A stretch of DNA of 64,000 nucleotides, taken from NCBI GenBank assembly GCA_019671135.1, contig JAHRHY010000019.1:868001-932000 (forward strand). Reading direction: 5' to 3'. Source of the DNA: Linnemannia hyalina. Lineage: Eukaryota > Mortierellomycota > Mortierellomycetes > Mortierellales > Mortierellaceae. Of the stretch, positions 1 to 14,245 are shown in pieces (position 1 is the first letter of the stretch; each line of letters starts with the position of its first letter). The notes beneath the pieces were generated by a model that saw only the letters and a list, made by a program, of their open reading frames with translations, was not told where the DNA came from and searched no databases. The translations under genes were made by a program, and so were the position numbers.

Positions 1-537
1 TATGGCTGCGTAGGCGTGTGTCCTGCTGTAAACTGAAAAAGGTGTTGACTGGTTTGTGGCTGTGTATGTTTGAAAGGTCTTCCTGAGTGCTCCTTTTTTT
101 TATTCAAATATCAGCCTCGTGTGTGAGCACGGAACATGGGGTTGCCGATACTTGCACCCTAACCCAGTGTTCTGGTCTTGAAATGACGGTCCTGGTCCTC
201 GTACCAGGGGTTGAATACATGTACCATCGGAATCGGTTATTATCGGATGATTTTCTTGGGAGAAGGACAAAGTCAAGAAGATGAATTCTCTTGTGCTTCC
301 ATATTAAGAAGATTCATCTTCTTTGAGAAACTGTGGCCATTCTCATTACGCTCGAGAGACATCCAACCAGGAGGAGGGGGGATTGCGGCAAGGATGTAGG
401 AAGAGCTTGGAAGGGGATGGCAGATCCCTACCGACTTCTTCTGTGGATTTGTAGCTCCGTGTTGGGTGAGCGCGAAGAGAATAGAAACGCATTTTGGGAC
501 TGAACTTTACCTTCCATTAACGGCCAGAGAAACACAC
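1..537. other. no gene seen
   Basis: No reading frame with recognisable protein content was found on either strand. The sequence is ordinary mixed-composition intergenic DNA, and the left part may belong to a neighbour outside the window. Confidence 0.5.
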
Positions 538-930
538 CTACTGGTGAAAACCCTCCACTATCTGCACTGCGGATAAATCCGAAATACTTCTCCAGGGTTG
601 AACCTGGGAATTCTTGATAAGTTGGCACTTTACAGCTACGCTAAGGGACCCCAGGCCCCTCCTGAGTGCCCTCCACTTTTGGTGCCAGCGTCTGGTGGTC
701 TGCATCTTGAGCACGTGTCTCATGTCCTGATCGAAGATCACGCCGGCCATTGTCGCAGAGCATTTGATGTCGTCCTGGGCTCTGTCCACCTTCTATGCCG
801 TTACGCCTAGCGATTGCGCCTCCTTTGCTGCCATATCCGCCTTTCCGTTCCATTCGTTTCCGCGTGGCCGTTGACCCATTCGACCGTTGTTGACCCCGCG
901 TGCTCGCCGCATCACCGCCCACTCCATGGC
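538..930 (-). mobile_element. decayed LINE (non-LTR retrotransposon) RNase H fragment
   Basis: Read on the minus strand, one frame gives TVEWVNGHA at about 888-861. After a one-base frame change it continues as NEWNGKADMAAKEAQSLGV up to a stop at 793-795. Together these resemble the C-terminal RNase H block of LINE polymerases, W-V-x-G-H-A-G-N-E-x-x-x-x-A-D-x-A-A-K. The same frame then continues, past the stop, into a basic stretch with RRWHQKWRALRR (about 792-540), as seen after RNase H in fungal LINEs. A frameshift, a stop and the absence of any reverse transcriptase upstream show a dead, 5'-less copy. The identification rests on motif resemblance only. Confidence 0.5.
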
Positions 931-1746
931 TCACTTCTCCTCCCATTGAAACATCGGAATAGATAGGTTTCAGTTCAGCCTAGTCTCTTTCCTACAGCTC
1001 TCAATGGACTCCTGTGCCTGGGTCCATGATAATGTGAATGTCCCCCACAAAAATGAATCGCACTAAGAAGTCTCAGATGGACTTTTCTTCCGGTGGGAGC
1101 TGGTAGGCCTCTTCTGCCATCTCCTTCCTGCGTGCCTTGACTTGCCGTTTGAATTTCTGCTTGCCTTCGCGCGCCTATCTGCCTCCGCCTTGCCTCCTCG
1201 AGCTTCTGCTCCAGCTTCTGTTGCCTCACCCTCGCGTGATTTTGTTTTGTTGTGTTTGTCCGGTTGTTTGTTTCCTGTCTGCGGAGGAGTGCCTGGTTGG
1301 TGTTGTTGAAGGGAAAGAAGGAAGATTAACAAAAAGGGAAAATGAGTGGGGGTGGGGCGTGTGGGGTGAGGCGTGTGGGGTTGCGCGTGGGAACTAAAAG
1401 AGTTGGTAAGGCAGAAGATGACTACAAAGGGAGATACCGAAAGGGAACATCAAAGTACATCTCTTGTAGGTCCGTATCTTCTGTTTGTTTTTTTTTCTCC
1501 TTATCTTTCTGTGCTTCTCACTTTTTCTTTTGTTTGGGCTGCGATGCTCTTATTGGTGCTGACACCTGAAATTCACGTGACAGGAGAAGAGTACGACGAA
1601 TTGTTGGCCTTTTATCTTTCTCACAACGGGGGAAACGGGGGGACAGACTTCTACTCTCGCAGCCCCTTTTTGCTCTCTTACTTCTTCTCTCCACTCTTCC
1701 CCACTCTTCCCCGCTCTTCCCCACACAAAACGCAAAAATAAAACAA
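931..1746. promoter_or_regulatory. upstream region of the glycerol kinase gene
   Basis: About 800 bases without a convincing gene. A basic, coiled-coil-like reading on the minus strand (about 1080-1230) is broken by stops and is probably debris. From about 1490 to 1746 the plus strand is strongly CT-rich, then CA-rich just before the ATG at 1747, like the leaders of the other genes here. No TATA box could be fixed with confidence. Confidence 0.4.
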
Positions 1747-4249
<2,503 letters not shown>

Positions 4250-4356
4250 TTGTTGGTCCCTATAGATATTTTTTTCTCATTTGATTTCTATCAGTGAGCT
4301 GTCCTGAAGTTCTGTGATCCCTTTGCAAAAATCAACAACAAAGAAATCACAAGAAC

Positions 4357-4362
4357 AATAAA
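4357..4362 (+). terminator. poly(A) signal of glycerol kinase
   Basis: Exact AATAAA about 110 bases after the stop codon, in an A-rich 3' region. Assigned by position and sequence only. Confidence 0.5.
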
Positions 4363-6833
4363 GAAAACTCGATCTCATCTTGACAGGAGAGGACCGCCTC
4401 TTTTTCTGTGTGTGTATTTTTTTTTTTCATAACTCGACTTGACAGACAGAAGCAATGACAAGGTTGAGGAATGAGATGGAGAGATGAACATCTTTTATCG
4501 TTCGACTTATGACAGATATGAACTTTCGTTCATCTCTCTCTCATTCGAACACTCTCACGTCCTCCACGATCACCCGTTCCTGAAATAATTGACAGCCAAG
4601 TGGTTGGACTTTGTTTGTCTCAGACTATGGTGATGACCATTGGCCAATGAAGGACGAGCCACTCGACGCGTCCTTTCCTTCTTTTTCTCTCTTTCTACTC
4701 TCCGAGGAGGAGGCGTGGGGGGAATGGAAAGTGTGATAAGAAACCATAGCGCAGAAATGACTCTGCAAGGAAGGGATCACCCTTTCGCATGAGATAAACA
4801 AAAAAAAGGCAGGCCCACAAAACAGACGTTCTTGGGGTTGTGGGTGATTGTGTTTGTGCGTGTCATGCCATGCATGTAAGCAGGGATAAAAATAAGCCTA
4901 GCAAACAAGCAGTTAGTTTGCTTTGCTTGTTTGCCACTTTCCTTCTTTCTCTGCATGAGCAAGATACAAAGAAAAGGCAAAACAAAACAAACAAACCGCC
5001 CCATGCGCCAACTTTTCTATTCCTGCATGTGTTTTTTTTTCTGTTTGTCTGTTGTTGACCTTTGGTGTACTGTACGACCACAGCTATCTTGTCATCACTT
5101 TCTTGTCTTCTTTCCCATCTACCCAAGGGGCACAGGAAGCACAAACAATAACATCAAAGCCGCATTTTTTTTCCTTGACACTATTTCTCTTTGTAAGGCG
5201 AGCCATCGATCGATCGATCTCTCAGGAGTCAGGACTGGTTGTCCTTCAAGAAAGGAGAGGTCGAAAAGCGCAGTCTAGAGCAGCCCACCAACAACAACAA
5301 TCCAACCAATTCGCTAATCATCTCTCTCTGGTGTTGTCTTTTTTGACTGGGTTCTCTTTTTGTTATTTTGCGATGTGACGATGGTGATGATGATGAAGAT
5401 GAGAGCCACAAAAAGTCATCCTCATACGAAGATTCAAAAGTGAGAAGAGAAAAGAGGAGAGGAGGAAAAGAGAGCATCGTTGAAACAAGGGTTCACTATC
5501 TACTTTCTTCTTTTTTCTTTTTTTCTCGACTCCGAAAATACAGAACTGGTAGTACCTTTTCTACAATATTTGATCCCTTGACAGGTCTTCCTTGCTTGTT
5601 ATTTGTTTGTTTGAAAGGAGGGGTTTATTAGTGATGTTGAAATGCGAACGAAACCATAAAGGAGTAGTCTACTTATTGCGTCTCTTCGCTTCTCATGATA
5701 CCTTTTTTGTTGAACGATGATAGAAAAAGGTGGATGGATGATGATGGTGGTGGTATGCCTCAAAAAACTGGATTGGCTTCTTTTCATGTCGCGGAGTAGA
5801 ATGTATTTTTTTTTTAGTTGCGAAATAGGGTAGAAAAGAGAAAGAGAAAGAGAGAGAGGAGTCCGACAAGTTTTGTGCTCTCAACATCTCACAGCCATGG
5901 GTTCTCTCTAGCTCAGTGTGCAGTAGCATACAGAGTCGGGAAGAAAACAAGGGGAAGAAAAAAAAAAGAGGGCATCGCATTGCTTGCTGGGAATGGGCAA
6001 TGGGTCCATGGGGTATTCCGAGCCCGTTGGCCAAAGAGTTTTGTGCTCAACCACCATCTGAGCTCTTTTTTGTAGTTCGCATGGAGATGGCTTTGGCCCT
6101 TTTGTTTTTTTGTTGATGGGCGATGCGTTTTTGTTCTTTTTTGGAGTTTGAGGATGGAGAGGGGAGGAGGAGTCAAAAGGGGTGAAAGACCCAGGGTATG
6201 TACAAACCATTGGATAAAAGAGAGAGGAGTCAGCCGGGATGGGTGAGGTGTGCACTTGCTGTTGACCGTTTTGTTTACGTTTTGGGTGCCATGCCAGGTG
6301 CATGAGTAACATCCATACGGATACACACCCATATACATCCACATCCACACACACATACACGGGGTGGAAGAGGAGGAAAAGGATTATGCTTGCCTGCGTT
6401 TGCTTTGCTTGGTTGCCCCAAGGAGGGTGTGTGTTCAAGGGCGAAGGGTTGACTGGTTGACTGGACAAGCGCAGAAAAAGAGAGAAAGAGTCATCATCAC
6501 CTTTCTCATCCTCTTTCTTTTCTTCTTTCCTTCACCTTCATCCCTTCTGCCACCCTCTTCTTTAACTCACCCCTTCTCCTTTTCTTGTTTTTGTGTTTGT
6601 GCGTTTTTCTTGAACCAAAGGTCATTATATAATCCCCATTGCTCACTTGCACCTCCCCTTCCTTCCCACTTCCTCCTTCCCATTCAGCACTTTTTTCTTC
6701 CCGTCCTCCCTTTCTACCTATTGCGACCTTATCCCAAGGAGACTTTTTTTTTTTTTTTTTACCTGTACCTGCACCTGTTCTATTGCCCGATTATCAGACA
6801 CCACACCAAACACCCTATCCAAACTAACCAGCC
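4363..6833. promoter_or_regulatory. 2.5 kb intergenic region upstream of the WRKY-like gene
   Basis: No conserved reading frame on either strand. It is rich in homopurine/homopyrimidine runs. From about 6490 to 6833 the plus strand is a nearly pure pyrimidine/CA leader running up to the ATG. A small ATCG-repeat patch lies near 5204-5220. Long upstream regions are common for fungal regulators. Confidence 0.45.
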
Positions 6834-9800
6834 ATGAACTCGGCCCAGTATGGATACCAACACTATCCTTCCCCGTCCCAAGCACAGGCCCAGGCACCCC
6901 AGCAGCTCTCGCCTCAACTACAGCAACAACAACAACAACAACAGCAGCAGCACACGCCAGACCTAACCTCACCTTCCCATCAACCACAACAACAACAACA
7001 ACTTTCTCCTCAACAATCACCTACTTCTCCCCACCAACAACAATCGCCTGAACAACAACACTCCTCCCATATCAGTCTCGACCATGCCCTCAGCCCCACC
7101 AACAGCAACAATAATAGTTCAAACAACAACAGCAACAACCACAACCACATAGAGCATCCTTCGCCCAGTCACTCAAACGACGCCCAGTCGCCCGCCCATG
7201 GCGACAATGACCCACATATCATGTCCAATGCCGGAGTGCCCTCATCCAACGGGTTGCAGAGTCCACAGGGTCATCCTACCTCACTCCTGCCAATGCCATC
7301 CCCCGCCCTGGCTGCCGCAACCGCCGCCAACACGTCCGCCAACTCGAACCCGACCGGTAATCGACAGATGATTATCCAGCAGTACCAAAACCAACAACAA
7401 CACCAGCAACAACACCAACAACACCAGCTTGGTATGGGTGGCATGTCAATGCCAATGCAATCCTCGGGCAATGGCGGTGGAAACCCTGGCGCGATCAATA
7501 CGGCTATGATGTCCTTGCAAGGGCCTTCAGCCTACCTCTTGCCCTCTCCCCAGTCGGCCGGAGCCTCAGGACAGCCGCCTCTGCCCATTCTCCCCCCGCA
7601 GAGCCCTGACCTCGATACGATTCTGGCAAAGTTTGCCAATCAGCCCGACCTCCTCAAACTCATCATTGCATCCAAGACAGAGGAAGATCGTCGCTGGGCA
7701 GAGGAGGCCCGCTACCGGATGATGGATCTGATCATGAGAGGCGAGAATCGAGGACTGGGATTCATGGTGGGCTACGAAGCCCTCGGTGGAATTCCTGGCA
7801 ACATGCCAGGGATGATGGGTATGACAGCGAAGCGGTTCATGGAAGAGGGCGGTGGCGGTGGCGGTGGTTATGGTCAACACGGTATGTTTAACGGCTTCTC
7901 CCCAACCTCTGGCGCCAACCCTGGCAACCCAGGCACCCAAGGAGCAGGAGGACAAGGACAAGGGACGTCAGCACAGGGATCAGCAGGCATCCTCGCCATG
8001 GGTGGGTCTTCGTCAGCGGCTGGAACGAGTTCCGCGGGACTTCCGTCCTTGTACGCCCAGACACAGATGCCGAATCCCTTTGGCATGGGTATGGGAGGGA
8101 TAACTCATGGCTCGCAGTCGATGATGGGACAGACCATGGGCGGCAACCCGTCCGGTTTTGGCCAGTACATGGACCCGAGCCTGGCACGTAAGCGGTCGGT
8201 TACCTTTGCGGGCGAGGTCCATCATATGCGGTCGCAATCACTCTCGTCTATCACGCCCAATTCGGTTGGACAGCTTGGAGGCATGACGTCCATGCTTGGG
8301 GGCATGAATAGCTCCGACGGCTTTGGACAACAACAACAGCAGCAACACCCACATCAGCAGACATCAGGACTGCAGAACCCTCAACAGTACCAATACCCGG
8401 GACAACAACAACACCAACAGGCGATGCATTACCACCAGTCATCCCCACCACCCCCACCACAGTTTGCCAGCAACAACCCTTATTCCCACCAGTCGTTTGG
8501 ATCTCAGAATACACTGCCTAGTCTCCACCACCATGGTGTCATCCGGAGGACCAATTCACTCTCGCACATCGGCCAAACTCAGACCACCGTAACAGAGCAG
8601 CGTCTTGTCGCAGGACGGCCCAGGAACGAAAGCTCTGCCTCTATGAGGACCATGGACGATAGTGGTAAGCAAAGTTCTCTTTTTATTGTTTGTCTTGTGT
8701 TTTTTTGTCTTTTGGAACCTTGCGTGTGACCTTTGGTTAGGTTTGTTGCTGCTCCTTTCCTTTCCTTTCCTCTCTTCATGTCGCCACATTACCATGGCCA
8801 TTTTCTTTTCCTTTGTCACACCATGACACACGCACCATGCTTCAATTGATCCTCTTATCAAAATCCCTTCTTTTTGTTGCCTCGACAACTTATGTGTGTT
8901 CTTTCACACGAGGCTGAACATCCGCTTACTATTGCTCTGTTTTTCATTTTCGCCGTTTGTATTTTTTTTTCTCATTGTTCATGACGATATTTTTTGGTTG
9001 CTCAATTGACATATGAAACGGACCAAACACTCACCCACACACGAAAACAACACTTATCTCAGAACAATATGGTCAACAAAAAAAAGGCAGCATAATCGAT
9101 CAACAGCTATCTGGAAAGAATGCTCTCGAAAGTGAACAAGCGACGCATTCCTTAACCACACAACAGTACTAAAGAGAAAAAAAAGGCGCAACTCATTTTT
9201 TTGGATGCTCAGATGTTCTTTTCCTACTTTTGGACTGGACTGCTCAACTGAGGTCAATTGGACAATTGGAACTGGTGTTCAACCAGCAGCGCAAATCCAT
9301 CGCCCGGCCGGCCCTTATTTATCTCACCTCACTTTCGTAATCCATGTCTTCATACCCAACTCGCTCACACCTCACATCTCGCTTTTTTCACGTTCATATC
9401 TGGAATAGATGCAGAGTCGGAGGACGATTATGAGAACCACCCCGTCACAGGTATGGGCATGTCGAGTCGACCTGGATCTGCACTAAGCATGCACAACAAC
9501 GTTGGAGGTAATGGCGAGACGTCACTCACCCTCGAGTTTTCGGATATGGCGTCCGTTTCTGGTAACAATGGTTCTCAACATGACCATTCCGGCAGCACAA
9601 CTACGACTACAACAACAAAAGGGCATCACCGGACTTCTTCTTCTATATCCTCCATGGGGGGCGTTCAGGACTCGGGCGCAGGATCAGAGTACAAGAGGAA
9701 ACGAAAGCGCCGTGAGATGCAGCCTGTGAACAAGATTGTCGACTCGCCCGAGCCGCATATCGATCCTTACCTGTGGAAGAATAACGGTAACACGACGCAG

Positions 9801-10187
9801 AAGAAGACTGGATGCAAGAGTATTTATTACAAGTGTTCTAACAGCACCGCCGGATGCACTGTAAGTTTCCTTGCTCTGGACACTTTGTCACCTGCTGGCT
9901 GTCATTGTTACTATCACAATCGCCTCGTGTCATCGAGCCAGCGTACGAAGTTATGGCAATTGACATTTGAGATTTTATCCCTTTTTTCATTGAAACAGGT
10001 GAACAAGACGGTGACGGAGAAGGAAGGCGGTGGATATTTGACAAAGTACAGAGGCGAACATTTGGAGGACTGCATCCGGCTCAAGAAGGCTCAGCAGGCC
10101 GCTCAGGCAGCCCAAGCAGCAGCAGCCCAGAACGGACACCACCACCATCACCATCCACACGGACACATGTCAATAAAGGAGCAATGA
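6834..10187 (+). CDS. poly-Gln transcription factor with a WRKY/GCM1-like zinc finger
   Basis: Probable nuclear DNA-binding regulator. Three exons (6834-8664, 9409-9860, 9999-10187) give 823 residues. The first ~250 residues are low complexity (Q, S, N, P, H) with several Gln runs. A charged helical block follows at about 258-303 (PDLDTILAKFANQPDLL to YRMMDLIMR), then Gly/Met/Gln-rich sequence. Exon 2 has a basic nuclear-localisation-like patch, YKRKRKRRE (~710). Next comes the finger at about 729-786: DPYLWKNNGN, YYKC, GCTV, and YRGEHLEDC. This matches the WRKY order W-x-x-x-G, YY-x-C, GC-x-V, Y-x-G-x-H, with zinc ligands C-x6-C and H-x3-C and the WRKYGQK heptad altered to WKNNGNT. The intron between exons 2 and 3 splits the finger after the second Cys. 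The protein ends in an Ala/Gln and poly-His tail. Intron 1 is long (744 nt). Confidence 0.8.
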
Positions 10188-10578
10188 TGGCGTTGAGAAG
10201 AGGAGAAGCAGTCAGGCACCCTGGATAAGTCGTCAAGCAGGACATCGGGATCACTCAACTCTTCGGGATTGAGTCCCGTAGCCTCATTAGGCAGTTTTGT
10301 GTTCTTCGTCGTCTCTCTCTCCCTTGCCTTCCGCCTTCACTGGTTGCCTTGACACCCTCCACGGCCAGTACTTTATCAAAACCATGCACGAAAAAAACAA
10401 TAATTGCCCGTCCGCGTCCAATCTGTACCATACCCACTTTACCACCTTCAAAAAACATCTTTTTCTTTTTAGTTTTTTTCTTGTTTCTTTCCAAGCACTT
10501 CTTTTTTCGTACATTTCTTTTCTTTCTGTCACTTTGAACCAGCAAACAAATACAAAGGAAACACCACAGCTGCAGCAA

Positions 10579-10584
10579 AATAAA
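10579..10584 (+). terminator. poly(A) signal of the WRKY-like gene
   Basis: AATAAA inside an A/T-rich stretch about 390 bases after the stop codon, the first good candidate downstream. Confidence 0.35.
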
Positions 10585-10639
10585 ATGATATTCTATTTTT
10601 TTTTATTTTACTTAACAACACAATCTCGTATGACATGAC

Positions 10640-11699
10640 ATACCTTTTCTTGTGCCTTGCCCGCCTTGCTGTTTGACGCATTCAGCCCGAGAAACACTTG
10701 GATCATTCAAAGAACAGACGGAACAGAATAAGTGGTGGTTAGAAAAGGAACCCCAGGTTAATATCTCTTCTTACCCTCCAAGACCCTACACGATTTCTCC
10801 ATACTGCTGTGGTTCAAAACCACAAAACAAAGACGGCTGACCCACCGTTGCCATTCTGAAAGCTAGTGCTGCCCACAATGCATTTCCCACAATGATAAAA
10901 CTCTAGCGCTCAAAATCTCCCGCATCGATCCCATATGCGTCCCAACCTTGCCTATGGAACAAGCACAAAGAGGGTAGATAGAAGTCCTTGTTTTGAACTC
11001 GACCCATCCACAAGGCGGACTTACTGGGCATATAGTTCCGTGGAAGCAGTCGTACACACCCCTGGTCAAGTTCGGAAGCACAAGCTAAAGGAAAGTAACC
11101 CTTTTACTTATAAGCATAGGAGATCTTTACCCCTAGATGACGCTTGCTTTCCTTTAACGGTTACGAAAACTATTGCTGCACTGTACTGAGGGTTTACCGC
11201 CGATACCATTAAACTTCCCTTTTGTTTGTCTATCAGGTATCATTTGTGTCTGTCCTATCCTTGATACTTTGCGCCGTCCTGATGCCATAGAGATCCACTT
11301 TTCGCCCTGTCGACGTTTCCGCCAGACCTCCGCTGTTGCAGCCCAACACCCGACCACAGGCCGATCTATCGTCTAACGGCGGACTGTGGTGCAACTGTCA
11401 ACATATATTATGGATTAGCCGTTGCCCAGGGGTCGACTTTCCTGTTAGCACTCCCCCTTCTTTTTATTTTAGTTTGTTTATTCTATCGATCTCACATATG
11501 CGAACTCCTTGGTCCTCTCCCAGTTCATCCTTACGGATATAGTCCTAGCTCCACTGCCCATTTGTTCAGACTAGATCCCCCACAGATAGTCTTTGTTTAC
11601 TTCATCGCACTACGTCTCTTTTAACAATGCTGGTGGTACTCTTTGTGATTGCAGTTTCCTGTAATTTTGTTTTTTTGTGAGGCCATTGTCGAAGTTCAT
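10640..11699. other. intergenic, no gene seen
   Basis: Mixed-composition DNA between the 3' end of the WRKY-like gene and the 3' end of the F-box pseudogene. Six-frame reading shows only short frames without family motifs. No 5S rRNA or intact tRNA was recognised. Confidence 0.5.
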
Positions 11700-13233
11700 T
11701 CAAACTACAACCCTTCTGTACATCGCCTCTGTCAGCACAATGGTGTGGAGCTTTGGACATAGTCGAAGGCCATCCAAGATGATACTGTGGCTGGCTGGTA
11801 TATAATTTTTTGCCAATGCCGCGGTAAAGTCCTGATCGTCCTCACACCCACCACAGCACAAGAACTCCGCTTGTCGACGATAATAGCCAGTCCAGGGGGG
11901 AGGCACGGGATGATAGACAGACTCTACATGCCCGAAGCCTGCACCGTGGATGTGGAGGATCCTAAGTTGGTTGTGGGTCCAATCAGTCTCAAATACCACA
12001 TTTTGCATGGCCTCTCTAGAACAGTGGTTGTGATAGCGAGGGTCTTGAAGGTGAGAGCACTGAACGACTATGGTCCGAAAGAATCGCAGCTTGCCGAACG
12101 CCCCGCGTGCCTGTCCCGAGTCAATGGTGAGGTGTGTGTCAATGGTGAGGTGTGTTAAATTGTTCGACCTGTTGAGGATGACTCCCTCAAAGACCCTCTT
12201 CCAATTAACAGGCGCAATGTGGAGGTTGGTGACGGTGTCGGGCATTCGATCCAAGAACGACATCATCCAGTTGGGCGCGTGGTCGAAGAGATCTTGACCG
12301 TCCTCAAGTTGTTGCTGTGCTCTGCTAACAGTTCCGCCACAAGTGGTCCACTGTTGCCTTGCATTCGGGAGATATTGATCGACTGCAGATTCGTCATGAC
12401 CGGAAGAAAAAGTTGAAAGAACCAGTCAGGGAGGTTCGAACCCACGGTAAGAACCTTGACCGGCCATGATCCGTCGAACGTATCTAGGATATGCTCCAAA
12501 AGCAATTCCGTAGTTCTTGGTGCGTCAACGGCCCCTGCTCGATTGTGCATCGAGCGCCAATGTTGACGGTCCACAAAAATCTCTTGTTCGCCAAAACATT
12601 GATCAGGTCCGTAACAGGCATCCGAATGAGCTGAAGTCCCAGTTCGACCAAGCTGGTGGACGCAATCAACAGTCCGCGTGTATGAGGGCCGATCCTCGAA
12701 CGTGCTCCAGATATCGTGAGAGACCGTAAGCTGTCAGGGCAGTTTTGGAGAAGGACCTCCAGGGGATGTGAGCAGCAAGATATAGAAAGAGATCGGATTC
12801 TTGAGTTGGTGAAGGCGAGATTCAGAACTGAAAGGAGTTGGTTGTTATCGTCATTGTTGTAGGGGTTGTGGAGAAATGAAAGACATCTGATGCTCGGCAC
12901 CATTCTCTCCAATGTCGATAAGGGCACAATCCAGCAAGTGTTGTCCATGGAGGTAAAGTCAATATTTGACCATAGAATCGGGCTCAACACGGATCTCCAC
13001 AGCCGTGCTACGGAAGCAGCCCGCAGCAAGTTGGAAGAAACCCAGACTGGTTCCATGCAGCGCTTGTCGGGATTCCACCGCAGTCTGTAGGTCTCAATAG
13101 CCAATCCAATGATGTATAGTATTTCGGGGATGGCAAGCACCCTTGAAGCGAAAAGAGGTGGGTGGGTAGAGACTGGGTGGACAGAGGCAGGATTGACAGA
13201 GGCAATCACAAGAGGGGTTGGTGGCAAAGACAT
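11700..13233 (-). pseudogene. F-box/leucine-rich-repeat protein, broken by two frameshifts
   Basis: The ATG at 13233 starts MSLPPTPLVIASVNPAS, then an F-box-like stretch: VLAIPEILYIIGLAI about residues 40-55, followed by VARLWRSVLSPILWSNIDF. Leucine-rich repeat-like sequence follows, for example LRSLTISGARS and TNLQSINISRMQG. This N-terminal plan (box, then W-R-x-V-L-x-P-x-L-W) is typical of the large F-box families of Mortierella-type fungi. Coding sense passes through three frames. The first ends at 12484 but similarity moves to the next frame near 12500-12540, and that frame ends at 12263. A third frame, in which DLFDHAPNWMMSFLDRMP reads smoothly, takes over near 12280 and runs to 11700. 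Two single-base shifts are simpler than two introns, since no clear donor/acceptor pairs sit there. Sequencing error is the alternative. Confidence 0.6.
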
Positions 13234-13370
13234 GACGAGTAGGGATGTGAGAATAATAAAATGAAAGCGATTGGTACAAGAAAATGAATATGGATGTGCG
13301 TGTGAGACTGTGAATTCTGATGAGCTCCAGGAGATCAAGATCACGTGAGCAGAATATTTTGAAAAAAACA

Positions 13371-13436
13371 AGGTCACAACCAGGAGTCGAACCGGAAAAG
13401 AGGGCTGCTAACCACACCAACGGACTAACTGGCAAC
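13371..13436 (-). other. tRNA-like sequence with a perfect B box (probable tRNA relic)
   Basis: On the minus strand the 66-base stretch contains GGTTCGACTCC, an exact Pol III B-box/T-loop. A D-arm-like TTAGTCCGTTGGTGTGG lies upstream. Its ends, GGTTGCC and TGTGACC, can pair over 7 positions with two G-T pairs and one mismatch. The anticodon arm cannot be drawn; the segment is about six bases too short. It sits just upstream of the F-box pseudogene on the same strand. It is most likely a degenerate tRNA or tRNA-derived SINE head. Confidence 0.35.
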
Positions 13437-13539
13437 CGGGTTTTGTTCATCCCCATATTTGCCTATCTATTTCAACAAAATACATACCGCATGTTCACAG
13501 TCTTCAAATTGCTCCAGTACAACCAATATAGGTATGATT

Positions 13540-14078
13540 AGCACCGTTCTGGCGCCCCTGCATTCTCCCCTCTATACAGCACAACTTTATTTAAGAAATG
13601 AAGGCAGCATTGCTAGTACGGGTCCTCGCATACCGCCGGAAAAGAAACCCATACCATGCCCATCATGTCGATGGTGTCGCACGTGATCTGTCTTTCTTTT
13701 CTCGTGCACTTTAACCACCGCATTCCATTGCTCCATAGCAAAGAGGTATACCTACTCGCGTTTTGAAGCTTTGCAGGAGCAATGTAGTTACTTATCATTG
13801 TGCCTGAGGCACAGACAACGGTGAGGAGAAAGTAGCCAAAAGAGTTTCTTCACAGTGAAACGGTATGGTACCAGTAGTTGTAGTGATTGTTCTAGTAAGA
13901 AACGACATCCACTTTTATTGTTTTTTTAAGTTGCATGGAGGAAAAAACATTAAGGGAAAAAACATGAAAGGAAAAACATCAAGGAAAAAAAAGAAAGGGA
14001 ATTTAATGGGTGCGACGCGTGCGGAGCTGATTGGGTGGTGTAAGCGAAAGAACAAGAGCGGGCGAGTCGGTGTCCCGC
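13540..14078. other. intergenic, no gene seen
   Basis: Mixed DNA with short direct A-rich repeats around 13950-13990 (repeats of GGAAAAAACAT type). No protein family could be recognised. Confidence 0.4.
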
Positions 14079-14245
14079 GAACTGCTTTACAAGATTATGT
14101 AGGAACGCTTATTCGTGAGACACCTTGCGAAGAGCTTCGCAAGATTATGTAGTAAGACTGCCTCATTTCGCAAAACGTCTCGCGAAGCGCTTCACAAGAT
14201 TATGTAGGAACGCTTATTGCGCGAAACGTCTCGCGAAACGTCTTG
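14079..14245. repeat. three imperfect tandem repeats of ~50-55 bp
   Basis: The 13-mer CAAGATTATGTAG recurs at 14090, 14140 and 14195 (spacings of 50 and 55 bases). Copies 1 and 3 also share the following AACGCTTATT. Between the copies lie related palindromic elements such as CGTCTCGCGAA, GCGAAGCGCTTC and GCGAAGAGCTTCGC (arms GCGAAG/CTTCGC). The block sits at the left edge of the decayed island. Confidence 0.75.

Noticed and set aside
12421..12450. Second B-box-like GGTTCGAACCC
   Set aside because: Lies inside the F-box pseudogene coding sequence, with no A box or pairable ends.
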